Assembly (NCBI RefSeq): GCF_900167955.1
Contig: NZ_FUYK01000007.1
Span: 1 to 64,000, forward strand
Source of the DNA: Candidatus Nitrosotalea bavarica
GTDB taxonomy: Archaea; Thermoproteota; Nitrososphaeria; Nitrososphaerales; Nitrosopumilaceae
Reading direction: 5' to 3'
Length of the DNA: 64,000 nt
Shown here: positions 34,738 through 43,789 of the stretch, piece after piece
How the letters are laid out: the number at the start of each line of letters is the position of its first letter
Position numbering within the stretch: the first letter of the stretch is position 1
Notes under the pieces: generated by a model
What the model was told of the DNA's origin: nothing
Seen by the model: only the letters and a program-made list of their open reading frames with translations
The model's database searches: none
Program-made: the position numbers and the translations under genes

Positions 34738-34822
34738 GCGGGAGTCGCCCAGCCTGGTCAAAGGCGCTAGCTTGAGGGGCTAGTATCTTAGGATTTCGAG
34801 GGTTCAAATCCCTTCTCCCGCA
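34738..34822 (+). tRNA. tRNA-Leu (anticodon GAG)
   Basis: An 85-nt class II tRNA. The acceptor is GCGGGAG/CTCCCGC with discriminator A. The anticodon stem CTAGC/GCTAG holds TTGAGGG, anticodon GAG. A long variable arm (TATCTTAGGATTTCGA region) and T arm GAGGG-TTCAAAT-CCCTT follow, as expected for leucine. No intron. Confidence 0.95.
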
Positions 34823-35082
34823 TTAAAAATTCAAAACATCATCAAATTGAATCGAATAAAAAATATTGTCATATTTTGATAGACATGTCATAAATCGCAT
34901 TCAATAAAATAACTTTTTACCTCTGATATTTTACCTTTCAAACAAAATGTCGAATTTATATTGTTAACATCGTATTGTGATATCATTATTGTTCAAGAAC
35001 TTGATTTGTTAAATGATTTCCAGTAATTTTGAAATTTAAAATATAACGAATCTCGTACATGAATTCCGCATTGGTAAAGCCC
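34823..35082. other. AT-rich spacer between tRNA-Leu and nnrE
   Basis: About 260 bp with no convincing frame, RNA gene or repeat on either strand. The only recognisable signal is the nnrE TATA box at its right end. It is one of the longest gene-free stretches in the window. Confidence 0.5.
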
Positions 35083-35090
35083 ATATTTAA
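35083..35090 (+). promoter_or_regulatory. TATA box for nnrE
   Basis: ATATTTAA is centred about 24 nt before ATG 35110 and predicts a leaderless mRNA starting there, which excludes the longer open frame from 35059. Confidence 0.5.
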
Positions 35091-35109
35091 CATAAAATTC
35101 CATATTGTT

Positions 35110-35760
35110 ATGGAAATCACGGTAAAACAAATGATGCAAATTGAAGAGAATGGGCATCAAATGGGCTTTTTTAGAAAACTCATGATGGAAAACGCCGGCG
35201 CTGCTACTGCAAGACACATTGTTGAGCACTATTCTGATTTAACATCAAAAAAGGTAACAGTTTTTGCAGGATTGGGAAATAATGGTGGTGATGCTTTTGT
35301 TGTGGCACGACACTTGGCTGGGTTTGGATGCCGACCTACCGTCATACTTCTTGGACATCCTGATAGAATAAAAACAGAAGAAGCCAAATCCAACTGGAAA
35401 ATTTTAGAAAAAATGAATTCGGTAAATCTTGTACTTGCATCTGATGCTGCTGAAATTGTAAATGACGCCGAAATAATTGTAGATGGTATACTTGGAACGG
35501 GTATATCTGGAAGTATCAGGGAACCTTATTCATCAGCAATAAGCCTCATAAACCAATCTCATGCTTTCAAATTGGCTGTCGATATACCAACAGGTCTTGA
35601 TCCAGATACAGGACTAGTAAATGACAAGTGTGTAAAAGCTGATGTTACTATAACTTTTCACAAAATGAAAATTGGAATGCCAAAAAATCTAGATATGTGT
35701 GGTAAGATAATTGTTGAAAAAATAGGAATACCGCCAGAAGCGGAGATTGATGTGCTATGA
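35110..35760 (+). CDS. nnrE: NAD(P)HX epimerase (YjeF N-terminal domain)
   Basis: Epimerises hydrated NAD(P)H so it can be repaired. 216 residues form a single YjeF_N domain: GFFRKLMMENAGAA, VFAGLGNNGGDAFVVARHL, the catalytic-region IIVDGILGTGISG and AVDIPTGLDPDTG. The dehydratase (NnrD) half that many prokaryotes fuse to it is missing. The ATG at 35110 begins the first helix (MEITVKQMMQIEENG); 17 upstream codons lie before the predicted transcription start. It overlaps the MBL hydrolase by 4 bp. Confidence 0.9.
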   Translation: MEITVKQMMQIEENGHQMGFFRKLMMENAGAATARHIVEHYSDLTSKKVTVFAGLGNNGGDAFVVARHLAGFGCRPTVILLGHPDRIKTEEAKSNWKILEKMNSVNLVLASDAAEIVNDAEIIVDGILGTGISGSIREPYSSAISLINQSHAFKLAVDIPTGLDPDTGLVNDKCVKADVTITFHKMKIGMPKNLDMCGKIIVEKIGIPPEAEIDVL

Positions 35761-36371
35761 AAGTGCATCAACTCGAAGTAGGAAATATGCAAAACTTTAC
35801 TTATGTACTTGAAGATGAAGAGACAAAAGAAGCAGTTATCATTGATCCATCTTGGGATTTAGACTTGGTAATTGAAACTCTAGAAAGAAATGCTCTAAAA
35901 GTCAAATATGTAATAAACACGCATCATCATTTTGATCATACTATAGGAAATGACGCAATAGTAAAGCACACTAAATCTAAAATCCTGCAACATGAATCCT
36001 CTACTCTAAAAAATGATATGCGGTTAACCAATGGTGAAAAAATAAAATTTGGTAACTCTGAACTTACTGTGATACATACTCCTGGACATTCAAAAGATAG
36101 TATTTGTCTAGTTGGGGCTGGAAAAATTTTCTCAGGAGATGCACTTTTTGTGGGAAATTGTGGAAGAATTGATTTACCTGGAGGAAGTGCAAAAGAACTT
36201 TATCATAGTCTGTTTGATATTATTTACAAACTTGATGATACTCTTATGTTATATCCAGGACATAATTACGGAATCTCTCCAAATTCAACAATAGGTAAAG
36301 AAAAGAAAACTAACTTTGTATTACAACCTAGAACTGAGGAAGAATTTGTGAATTTTATGGGCAGTGATTAA
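35757..36371 (+). CDS. Metallo-beta-lactamase-fold hydrolase (glyoxalase II-like)
   Basis: A 204-residue protein with the dinuclear metal site THHHFDH (H56, H58, D60, H61), then HTPGHSKDS, FSGDALF and YPGHNYG, which supply the other His/Asp ligands. NCGRIDLPGGSAKELYHSL is typical of the glyoxalase II/persulfide dioxygenase branch, so it likely cleaves a thioester or related sulfur compound. Translation is coupled to nnrE (ATGA overlap), and the CobT-like gene follows 3 bp later. Confidence 0.9.
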   Translation: MKVHQLEVGNMQNFTYVLEDEETKEAVIIDPSWDLDLVIETLERNALKVKYVINTHHHFDHTIGNDAIVKHTKSKILQHESSTLKNDMRLTNGEKIKFGNSELTVIHTPGHSKDSICLVGAGKIFSGDALFVGNCGRIDLPGGSAKELYHSLFDIIYKLDDTLMLYPGHNYGISPNSTIGKEKKTNFVLQPRTEEEFVNFMGSD

Positions 36372-36374
36372 TCA

Positions 36375-37430
36375 TTGCAAGACATTGAAATATTTGGAAA
36401 CAAGCAAAAAGGTTTAGAATTCATACACCAAACTAAACAAAAAAAATTCATTTTCGCTCTAGTTATTTCTTATACTGCAACATCTGAAATACCTGGAATA
36501 ACTATAGCTGGAGAGCATCCTGATCTAATAAAATTCACTGGACCTGCTGATGCTGAATTTATCCATTATGGGCATTGCAAGAGCATTTCTGTAATTCCTA
36601 TGACTCCTGATGGAAAACCAACACCTGCACTATTAACAAAAACAGCATTAGAAGCAGCAAGCATTTCAAGTATTGTTATAAACGCAGGCAGTAAGGTATC
36701 ACCAAAACTTCCTTTTATTGATATGAATTTAGATTATGGAAAAAATATTGCAAAAGAACCCGCACTCAGTATGGAAGAAGTAGGAAAGGCTGTAGAATAT
36801 GGTAGAATAATTGGAAGATTTCTAGGGGCTTCAACTGATTGTGTTGTTATTGGTGAAAGTATTCCGGGTGGTACTACAACTGCTCTTGGAGTACTTGAAG
36901 GACTGGGAATTAAAGGACTTGTTAGTAGTAGCATGCCAGAAAATCCTGTAGGACTTAAGGTTCAAACAGTAAAAGACGCGTTAAAAAGATTACAATCAAA
37001 AGATCCATTTGAAATTATTTCACAACTAGGTGATCCAATGATTCCAACAGTTGCAGGTATTCTTAGTACAGCTTCAGAATTATCTAAAGTGATATTAGCT
37101 GGAGGTACACAAATGGCAGCTGTACTTGCTTTTGCAAAAAGTATGGGATTTGATGGAAAGAATACAGCTCTTGGCACAACCTCTTATGTGACAGACGATA
37201 AATCTGCAAATTTAATTGAAACCGTTTCACAGATACTGGATATTCCTATATTAGTTGCTAAACTCAAACTTGCAGAATCTAGCATTTCTGGATTACGATC
37301 ATACGCAGAAGGATTTGTAAAAGAAGGAGCTGGAGCAGGTGGTGCATCTATTGCATGTATGCTAAAAACTGGAATTGATGCAAAGGGTCTTTTGGATTTA
37401 ACTGAAAAAGAATATGCAAAAATTACTTGA
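36375..37430 (+). CDS. CobT-like nicotinate-nucleotide:dimethylbenzimidazole phosphoribosyltransferase (UPF0284)
   Basis: A 351-residue protein of the archaeal UPF0284 group, related to CobT, which activates the lower base of cobalamin. Seen in the sequence: VISYTATSEIPGITIAGEHPDLIKFTGPADAEFI, a glycine-rich GESIPGGTTTALGVLEG, AVLAFAKSMGF and the end segment EGAGAGGASIACML. Starts at TTG 36375. It is the third gene of nnrE-MBL-cobT and overlaps convergent glmS by 8 bp. Ammonia-oxidising archaea make cobalamin, which supports the role, but archaeal UPF0284 activity is less well established than bacterial CobT. Confidence 0.85.
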   Translation: MQDIEIFGNKQKGLEFIHQTKQKKFIFALVISYTATSEIPGITIAGEHPDLIKFTGPADAEFIHYGHCKSISVIPMTPDGKPTPALLTKTALEAASISSIVINAGSKVSPKLPFIDMNLDYGKNIAKEPALSMEEVGKAVEYGRIIGRFLGASTDCVVIGESIPGGTTTALGVLEGLGIKGLVSSSMPENPVGLKVQTVKDALKRLQSKDPFEIISQLGDPMIPTVAGILSTASELSKVILAGGTQMAAVLAFAKSMGFDGKNTALGTTSYVTDDKSANLIETVSQILDIPILVAKLKLAESSISGLRSYAEGFVKEGAGAGGASIACMLKTGIDAKGLLDLTEKEYAKIT

Positions 37431-39183
37431 CTGTTACTGATTTTGCCAAATTCCTAGGATAATCAGGATCTGTATCTTTTTCAAGTGCTGCATGATATGC
37501 AAGAAGCTGTATGGGCACTATTTCTATAAGCGGATACAACGACTCTGTAATGCTGGGAATATCTATCCAATAATCATACACATCACTTGGTTTATCCGAA
37601 ATTCCTATTATCTTGGCTCCTCGAGCTTTAATTTCTCTAGCTGATGTTAACGTGTCATTGTAGGTAGAATCATTTGGATTTATGATTAAAACATAAGAAT
37701 TTGAATCCATCAATGCTAATGGACCGTGTTTTAATTCTCCTCCGGGAAGTCCTTCTGCATGAATGTATGTAAGCTCTTTTAACTTCAATGAACCTTCTGA
37801 AGCAATTGGATAGTGAATACCTCTTCCTAATACGTAAATGTCTGAAACATCTTTTAGTCTATTTGCAACATCTCTAATTTTAGAATCATTGGAAAGAATC
37901 TTTTTGATTGCCTCTGATACTTTTGTAAGATCTAATTCTATACACCCATCACATATTTTATCGACCATTTTGTACAATACTACCAGTTGTGACGTGAAAC
38001 TTTTAGTCGCGGCAACTCCTATTTCTGGGCCACAATTAAGTCCAATTGAAATTGATGATTGATGAACTAATGAAGATGTCATCATGTTAACAATTGATAT
38101 GATTTTAGATCCTGTCTTTTTTGCAATGTTTACAGCTTCTAGTACATCTGCACTTTCTCCACTTTGAGATATTGCAATTAGAATTGATTTCTCTTCAAAT
38201 ATGTCCGGGGAAAACTGTACCTCACTAGAAATTAATGGATCAATCTTTATCTTTGCATATTTTGAAAAGAGAAATTTTGCTATTAATGCCGCGTTATAAC
38301 TTGTTCCGCTTCCAGTAATGTACAAGTTTCTTGCATGTTTTATCAAATCAGAAGCTAAATCGATCTCAATTTTAGTTTTGTTTCCAGCATTCAATATTGT
38401 TGTAGGCTGTTCTGAAATCTCTTTCAAAGTGTAATGAGCATACTGTCCCTTGTATGCATCAGCAAATTCCTTTGATACTTTAGTTATTTGATGCTGTACT
38501 GGGTTTGCATCAAAATCAAAGATCTTCAATCCTGATGAATCAATGATCACAAATTCTTTGTTATCTGGATAAATTACTTCGTCAGTATATTCTACAAATC
38601 CTAATACATCACTTGAAATGAAATATCCTTCCCTTCCTACTCCAATTATGAGTGGTTCGTGTAGTCTAGCTGCAGCTAATGTACCATCCTGAAACACTGC
38701 TACAAAAGCATAATTTCCTTTTAGTTCAGCTACTGTATCTACTACTGATTTTTTAATTTCTTTTGTCTTGTCATAATTATATTGAAGAAGATTTGCAATC
38801 ACCTCACTATCTGTCTGACTTTTAAAAGTATAACCTAGTGTTTGGAGTTCTTTTTTTAATTCTTCATGATTTTCAATTATTCCATTATGTACAATTGCAA
38901 TTTCTCCTGAACTTGATGGATGTGGGTGTGCATTTGTGTCAGTTACCATTCCATGGGTAGCCCATCGTGTATGTCCTATTCCTATAGTTCCAATAAGTTC
39001 ATCAAGCTTTACTGCTTTATTTACCTCTAAGACTTTGCCCACTCCTTTTCTTACATTGATGTGATGCTCTGAAAAAGTTGCAACACCTACACTATCATAG
39101 CCACGATATTCCATCCTTTTTAGTCCCTTGACTATTATTGGAGCTGCAGGGCTGATACCGAGGTATCCTATAATCGAACACAT
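37423..39183 (-). CDS. glmS: Glutamine:fructose-6-phosphate aminotransferase (isomerising)
   Basis: Makes glucosamine-6-phosphate for surface glycans and N-glycosylation. The N-terminal Ntn glutaminase has Cys2 as nucleophile (MCSIIGYLG), with RGYDSVG and GHTRWATHG; two SIS sugar-isomerase domains follow (ITGSGTSYNAA, SQSGESADVL; GRGIHYPIASEGSLKLKE, ELKHGPLAL). It ends with the typical YPRNLAKSVTV. The 586-residue length is normal. Monocistronic between cobT and rps4. Confidence 0.96.
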   Translation of the reverse strand: MCSIIGYLGISPAAPIIVKGLKRMEYRGYDSVGVATFSEHHINVRKGVGKVLEVNKAVKLDELIGTIGIGHTRWATHGMVTDTNAHPHPSSSGEIAIVHNGIIENHEELKKELQTLGYTFKSQTDSEVIANLLQYNYDKTKEIKKSVVDTVAELKGNYAFVAVFQDGTLAAARLHEPLIIGVGREGYFISSDVLGFVEYTDEVIYPDNKEFVIIDSSGLKIFDFDANPVQHQITKVSKEFADAYKGQYAHYTLKEISEQPTTILNAGNKTKIEIDLASDLIKHARNLYITGSGTSYNAALIAKFLFSKYAKIKIDPLISSEVQFSPDIFEEKSILIAISQSGESADVLEAVNIAKKTGSKIISIVNMMTSSLVHQSSISIGLNCGPEIGVAATKSFTSQLVVLYKMVDKICDGCIELDLTKVSEAIKKILSNDSKIRDVANRLKDVSDIYVLGRGIHYPIASEGSLKLKELTYIHAEGLPGGELKHGPLALMDSNSYVLIINPNDSTYNDTLTSAREIKARGAKIIGISDKPSDVYDYWIDIPSITESLYPLIEIVPIQLLAYHAALEKDTDPDYPRNLAKSVTVK

Positions 39184-39229
39184 GTTAATTTTTAATATAT
39201 TTTCTTGATAAATAATGATTGCGTGTATT

Positions 39230-39796
39230 TTACTCGGCTGGTTGTTCAGTTTTTACTTCTTCATCTGACTGTTCAGCTTTTACTTCTTGGATAAGAGGTT
39301 GTTTTGCCTTGTTAAGGTCTAACTCTGGTGATAAGTGAATCTGATCTTCTTCTTCGACTTTAACTGTGTAGGAAGGAACAGTAACTACCCTATCTCCAAT
39401 CATTACATGGCCATGAACAACTATTTGTCTTGCCAAGTATGGACTCTTGATTGATTCTTTTTTCTGAATGAATGTTTGTAATCGTCTAGATAAAAAGTCC
39501 GCTACTTTTAGGTTAAGTACATCATCTAGTGTTGCATTTTCTTTTACGAGTCCAACTCTTGCAAGTGATTTCATAAGTATTGGTTCTTTTGTAATTCTGA
39601 TATCTTGGGTTAATGCTAATAGTGATCTTGCTTGATTTCTTATTCTTGAAAGTTCTGTATGTGCCTTCCATAATTCTCTTTTATTCTTAAGACCAAAAGT
39701 ACCCAACACATGTAATTCCTCATTTAGTAAATCGTAGTTAAGAGGACGTTTTGGTTTTCTCCACATTTTGCGCGAATTCTTTGGATGATCTCCCAT
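39230..39796 (-). CDS. rps4: Small-subunit ribosomal protein uS4
   Basis: A 188-residue archaeal S4: MGDHPKNSRKMWRKPKRPLN start, ELWKAHTELSRIRNQAR and the S4 RNA-binding domain RRLQTFIQKKES...ARQIVVHGHVMIGDRVVTVPSYTV. The last ~25 residues form an acidic tail with a duplicated phrase, VKAEQSDEEVKTEQ. Only 9 bp after rps13 on the same strand, the rps13-rps4 order usual in archaea; rps11 and rpoD, which often follow, are not here. Confidence 0.97.
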   Translation of the reverse strand: MGDHPKNSRKMWRKPKRPLNYDLLNEELHVLGTFGLKNKRELWKAHTELSRIRNQARSLLALTQDIRITKEPILMKSLARVGLVKENATLDDVLNLKVADFLSRRLQTFIQKKESIKSPYLARQIVVHGHVMIGDRVVTVPSYTVKVEEEDQIHLSPELDLNKAKQPLIQEVKAEQSDEEVKTEQPAE

Positions 39797-39805
39797 CTAA
39801 TTCAC

Positions 39806-40429
39806 CTACTTCTTCTTTTCCGCAGCTGGTTTTGCTGCCGGAGCTGCACCAGCCTTTGGAGCTGCTGCAGGAGCTGCACCAGCCTTTGGAGCTGCTGCAG
39901 GAGCTGCACCAGCCTTTGGAGCTGCTGCAGGAGCTGCACCTTCAGCAGCTGGAGCACCTGGAGAACCAGCTGGTAAAACTTTACCTCCTTTCTTTACTCC
40001 GACGGCGCCACCTTTTCTACCAGTGGTACGCGTACTTTGTCCACGAACTTTTAATCCATATGTATGACGAAATCCTCTCCAACTGTTCATACCTTTTTCT
40101 CTTTCAATATCATTTCTTATGTTAAAATCAACATCAGAAGTAATTAGATGAAAATCATTTCCAGTATCCATGTCTTTTCGTCTATTTAGAAACCAAGATG
40201 GTATATTGACAGATGAAGGATTTCTCATAGCATTCTCTATTTCTACTACTTGTGATTCTGTGAGAAAACCTACATTACTATCTGGATTAATTTTTAAAAC
40301 TTGTAAAAGAGCTCTTGCAAAATTATAACCTATGCCCTTTACTTGACCAACTCCTATGATGGTCTTTTTGGCACCGGGAACATCCTTACCCGCAATTCTA
40401 ACTATGTGTCTGAATTCCTGTGAAGACAA
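39806..40429 (-). CDS. rps13: Small-subunit ribosomal protein uS13 with Ala/Pro/Lys repeat tail
   Basis: Contacts the 16S head and the large subunit. Core residues 1-~150 are standard archaeal S13 ([38 protein letters not shown]). Residues ~155-207 are an added low-complexity tail with three copies of [10 protein letters not shown] (164-193) and a lysine end. This tail is encoded by a perfect DNA repeat. The start is TTG 40427-40429, with a TTTTTATC box about 30 nt upstream in the spacer shared with the MoxR operon. Confidence 0.96.
   Translation of the reverse strand: MSSQEFRHIVRIAGKDVPGAKKTIIGVGQVKGIGYNFARALLQVLKINPDSNVGFLTESQVVEIENAMRNPSSVNIPSWFLNRRKDMDTGNDFHLITSDVDFNIRNDIEREKGMNSWRGFRHTYGLKVRGQSTRTTGRKGGAVGVKKGGKVLPAGSPGAPAAEGAAPAAAPKAGAAPAAAPKAGAAPAAAPKAGAAPAAKPAAEKKK
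39841..39930 (-). repeat. Three perfect 30-bp tandem repeats in the rps13 tail
   Basis: Bases 39841-39870, 39871-39900 and 39901-39930 are identical, followed by the first 10 bases of a fourth unit. Each unit encodes ten residues of the Ala/Pro/Lys tail of uS13 in frame, so copy-number change would not break the reading frame. Confidence 0.95.
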
Positions 40430-40482
40430 GTATTAAAAAATCCCCTTCATCCCCGATAAAAACCATACTAAAATAATAACAG

Positions 40483-40489
40483 TTTAAAT
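40483..40489 (+). promoter_or_regulatory. TATA box for the MoxR-VWA operon
   Basis: TTTAAAT is centred 25 nt before ATG 40511, predicting a leaderless mRNA. It is divergent from the rps13 promoter in an 81-bp spacer. Confidence 0.5.
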
Positions 40490-40510
40490 CAGATTTGGAG
40501 AGTATTTACC

Positions 40511-42148
40511 ATGTTGACTCAGGAACTTGAAAATCTTGTTAATAGAAGTTATGGTTCAGAACCAAAGTATACGGAAATCATGGCTGGTGTTCCTGAAGAC
40601 TATAAACAAATTAAAACATTAAGAGATCTTTTAGAAATTAATTATAAAATCGTTGGTTCAAAGGAACAACTTCGTAGAAATTTAATCTCAAAGATAAAAT
40701 CAAAGAGTGTCACATATCCTGGAATAATTGGTTTTGATGATGATGTTATTCCTGCCTTGGATAGAGCTATACTCTCATGCCATGATATGATTTTGGTAGG
40801 TCAGATAGGACAGGCAAAGACTAGGATAGCACAAACCGTTGCAGAAACTCTACTTTCTCCAATGCCGCTAATTCGAGGTAGCATAACAAATGATTGCCCC
40901 ATGGATCTTCCACAGAATGATCTGATATCTTTATTGAAGGATAAAGAAAATTACATGTCAATTCCAAAATTTTATGTTGATGGTGACAGTATAGAAAAAA
41001 TTCGTAATAATAAACTTGATACTCCGATTGAATGGGTTGATGGCAGACACAGATTCAAGTATGTATTAGCAACTCCGGATATCTCTGTAAAAGATTTAGT
41101 TGGTCAGATAGATGCAATCAAGATAACAAAGAAAGGTACAGAAATGTATGAAATTGAATCCTACTCTCCAGGCCAACTAATGCAGGCAAAACATGGATTA
41201 TTTTGTATTGATGAGTTACCTGTTCTTGATACAAGAAAACAAGTAGCACTCTTATCTGTATTACAAGAAGGGAGGTTCACCACTGGTTCATATCCTGTTA
41301 TCTTTGAGCCAAAAACTGTATTTTTTGCAACTGCAAATCCTATTGATTATACTCATTCTGGAAAAATAATCGAACCACTTTATGATAGATTAAAAAGTCA
41401 CATTCAAACTCATTATCCAAGATCACTCCATGATGAAATGCTGATAATAATCCAGGAAGCAAAAATACCAAGATCACTTATTCCTGTATTCCTGTTGAAA
41501 ATTTTAACAAGAATTGTTCAAGCAGCTCGCTCTAGTAATGAAATTAATCAAGACAAGGGCGTAAGTGTCAGAATGGGAGTACATAGTCTAGAATTACTTG
41601 TAGGCGAAGCAGAAAGGACTAGATCTCTAACTCATAATATCATGGCAGTACCAAGACCATGTGATATATTTTCAATTGCTCAATCCGTAAAGTTTGAACT
41701 TGCTGAACTTGACGATGTAACCGAAAATCGCACGAAAGTTCTAAAAACTCTAATCTCAAATGCTATGAAAGAAACATCATTGGAATATCTAACAGGTATA
41801 GATTCAAGCATTCTTGATTCGATAAAAAAAGAATTTCTAGGTAAATCATTCCAAGTATCACAAGCAATACTTGAAACAAATAGTTCTCAAATGTCATATG
41901 ATAATCAATTGAAGAATTTCAATTCCCTTCTAACTTTGATTAATGGTGTATACAGAAAAGTTACTTTTGATCAGGAAGACTTTGTAAAAGAAACTAAAAA
42001 GTATGAAATATCTAATGATACTCTGATTATTTCGGAAAATGCACAAAATGAGCTTAAAGCTGGTGTTGTGGAATTAGTACTTGATGGTCTTTGCTGGCTT
42101 GAACCCAAAATTCTAGATAAGAAAGAGGACACATACGTTGCGAGCTAA
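40511..42148 (+). CDS. MoxR/magnesium-chelatase-like AAA+ ATPase
   Basis: A 545-residue AAA+ protein. Walker A is GQIGQAKT (97-104), Walker B is LFCIDELP with D234-E235, and sensor 1 is FFATANPID. The placement of EEGRFTTGSYPV and LYDRLKSHI fits the helix-2-insert clade (MoxR, ChlI/BchI, CobS). The N-terminal ~70 residues and the ~150-residue C-terminal part match no family I recognise. It overlaps the VWA gene by 11 bp. MoxR ATPases usually work with VWA proteins to remodel or load metal into a target; that target is not known here. Confidence 0.85.
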   Translation: MLTQELENLVNRSYGSEPKYTEIMAGVPEDYKQIKTLRDLLEINYKIVGSKEQLRRNLISKIKSKSVTYPGIIGFDDDVIPALDRAILSCHDMILVGQIGQAKTRIAQTVAETLLSPMPLIRGSITNDCPMDLPQNDLISLLKDKENYMSIPKFYVDGDSIEKIRNNKLDTPIEWVDGRHRFKYVLATPDISVKDLVGQIDAIKITKKGTEMYEIESYSPGQLMQAKHGLFCIDELPVLDTRKQVALLSVLQEGRFTTGSYPVIFEPKTVFFATANPIDYTHSGKIIEPLYDRLKSHIQTHYPRSLHDEMLIIIQEAKIPRSLIPVFLLKILTRIVQAARSSNEINQDKGVSVRMGVHSLELLVGEAERTRSLTHNIMAVPRPCDIFSIAQSVKFELAELDDVTENRTKVLKTLISNAMKETSLEYLTGIDSSILDSIKKEFLGKSFQVSQAILETNSSQMSYDNQLKNFNSLLTLINGVYRKVTFDQEDFVKETKKYEISNDTLIISENAQNELKAGVVELVLDGLCWLEPKILDKKEDTYVAS

Positions 42149-43475
42149 TACTAACTTTGTTTATTTTCAAAGCGAAGATGATAAATCTGAAAATTCCTCA
42201 TCAGAAATATCTAATGAATCAGTCAAGCAAGCACTTAAAACAATTGCACGACAAATCTTGAAAGAAAAGACACCATCAATGAAAGATCTGGAAAATATGC
42301 TAAAAAGTGCACTACAAGAAACAATCACAAATCAAGAAAAAAATGAAGATAAGCAAGAAACAGATGTACATGGTAATAGTGAACCTATGACAAAATACTT
42401 GCAAAAACTTGGATATCTTAAAGATGATAAAAAATGGTTAACAAAAAAAGCTTTTTTTGAAATTGGACAAAAAATGCTTGAAGATATAATAAAAGCAATT
42501 AATGAGAGTGGATCTGGTTTTCACGAAACTAAGAATATTGGATTAGGTGATACAATACTTGATACGACAAAAAAACTCGAAGTAGGAGATGATATTAAAC
42601 ATCTGAATGTGCCAAAGACAATAATGAATGTAATCCAACGAAAAAAAAGTAAAGGTGAACCCATAAAATTCCCACTTGAAATAGAATTTGATGATTTTGA
42701 AAAATTTGAGACAAAGGAAGAGGTAAAAGTCGCAGTAGTTTACTGCATAGATCTTAGTTCTACGATGAAATATTCTCTGAGTTCTGGAGAGGGAACTAGA
42801 ATAGAGGCAGCAAAAAAGGCTCTGTGGGCACTATATGTGTTAAATAAAAAATTCTTTCCTAGTGATTCTATTTACATTGTTGGCTTTGGCTCACTTGCAT
42901 CACAAATCAACCCCCATGATATACCGTATCTAAAAACATATGATGCCAGTGATAATTTTCTTCATTATACAAATTATCAGGCAGCACTTAGGTTATCATT
43001 AAAGATTCTAAAGAAAGACGGCTCACAAAATAAACGAATTGTCATGATAACTGATGGCCAACCAAGTGCCTGTTTTGTAGATGATGAATCACAAAGAAAT
43101 GCCATACTATCAGACAAACCGTATTCCCACTTTTACAGACCAGACGAGTCAACTCTTTCTAAAATAAAAAATGAACGAGATGTTAAACTGGATATGGGTG
43201 ATGAGATGGTCTATCTATGTTATAGATACAGGCAAGTTGATCCTGCTGTAGAATCAAAAACATTACACGAAGCAAAAAAATGTAGAAAAGAGGGCATTGA
43301 AATTGACACCATCATGGTAAGTGAAGAGGCAGAACTATTGAGTTATGTCGAAAGCCTTGAAAAACATCTGAGAGGAAGAGCATATTACATCAATCCAGAA
43401 AAAATCGATAGAGTTTTAATAAGTGATTTTATATCTAACAAGAAAAAAATACTAAATTCTAGGAATAGTTGGTAA
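42138..43475 (+). CDS. VWA-domain protein partnered with MoxR ATPase
   Basis: A 445-residue protein with a charged N-terminal half (residues 1-195, Lys/Glu-rich, helical) and a C-terminal von Willebrand A domain. The metal-ion site begins D205-x-S207-x-T209 (CIDLSSTMK, Thr in place of the usual Ser) and continues with TNYQAALR and MITDGQPS. No signal peptide or membrane helix, so cytoplasmic. Starts at TTG 42138 inside the MoxR gene and overlaps the next gene by 7 bp. It resembles the ChlD/CobT type of chelatase partner, but metal chelation is not demonstrated. Confidence 0.83.
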   Translation: MRANTNFVYFQSEDDKSENSSSEISNESVKQALKTIARQILKEKTPSMKDLENMLKSALQETITNQEKNEDKQETDVHGNSEPMTKYLQKLGYLKDDKKWLTKKAFFEIGQKMLEDIIKAINESGSGFHETKNIGLGDTILDTTKKLEVGDDIKHLNVPKTIMNVIQRKKSKGEPIKFPLEIEFDDFEKFETKEEVKVAVVYCIDLSSTMKYSLSSGEGTRIEAAKKALWALYVLNKKFFPSDSIYIVGFGSLASQINPHDIPYLKTYDASDNFLHYTNYQAALRLSLKILKKDGSQNKRIVMITDGQPSACFVDDESQRNAILSDKPYSHFYRPDESTLSKIKNERDVKLDMGDEMVYLCYRYRQVDPAVESKTLHEAKKCRKEGIEIDTIMVSEEAELLSYVESLEKHLRGRAYYINPEKIDRVLISDFISNKKKILNSRNSW

Positions 43476-43789
43476 ATTTGAGTGAAAGTTTTGATAGACA
43501 AAAAATGATGGAAACTTTGGTAGATCCAGAAGTGTCATCTATTCTTGCAGAGCTTGAAAGTGGGGAAAAGGACACGGCATATTTGACAGATAAGATACAA
43601 TTATCATCAAATGAGATAAAAGATCGTCTCTCCTATGTAATAGAACATCATTTTGTTATAATAGATCAAAACAATGGAAATGAAATTTTTAAAGTCGATT
43701 TGAACAAACTTAATAAAATTATGGAAAGTGAAGATAATTTTAAAAATGTGGTCGATGGACTAACTGAACTAGATCAATTTCTGAACTAA
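43469..43789 (+). CDS. Small helical protein, possible winged helix, third gene of the MoxR-VWA operon
   Basis: A 106-residue soluble protein. LVDPEVSSILAELESGEKDTAYLTDKIQLSSNEIKDRLSYVIEHHFVII has the helix-turn-helix/wing spacing of ArsR-like winged helices (helix pair, then HHFVIIDQNNG as the wing), followed by a C-terminal helix. Candidate starts are TTG at 43469 and TTG at 43478. It overlaps the VWA gene and meets the convergent membrane protein gene by 4 bp. It may regulate the operon or be a structural part of the complex; neither is shown. Confidence 0.65.
   Translation: MVNLSESFDRQKMMETLVDPEVSSILAELESGEKDTAYLTDKIQLSSNEIKDRLSYVIEHHFVIIDQNNGNEIFKVDLNKLNKIMESEDNFKNVVDGLTELDQFLN

Noticed and set aside
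34823-35109. Search for a small RNA or C/D box RNA in this spacer
   Set aside because: No paired box C (RTGATGA) and box D (CTGA) set or stable stem was found by eye; only the nnrE promoter is supportable.
35059-35109. Longer nnrE start at 35059
   Set aside because: It would begin upstream of the predicted transcription start and adds residues before the conserved first helix.
39751-40125. Leu/Gln/His-rich 124-codon frame opposite rps13
   Set aside because: It is the antisense reading of the rps13 tandem repeat and core; repeats create long open frames on both strands.
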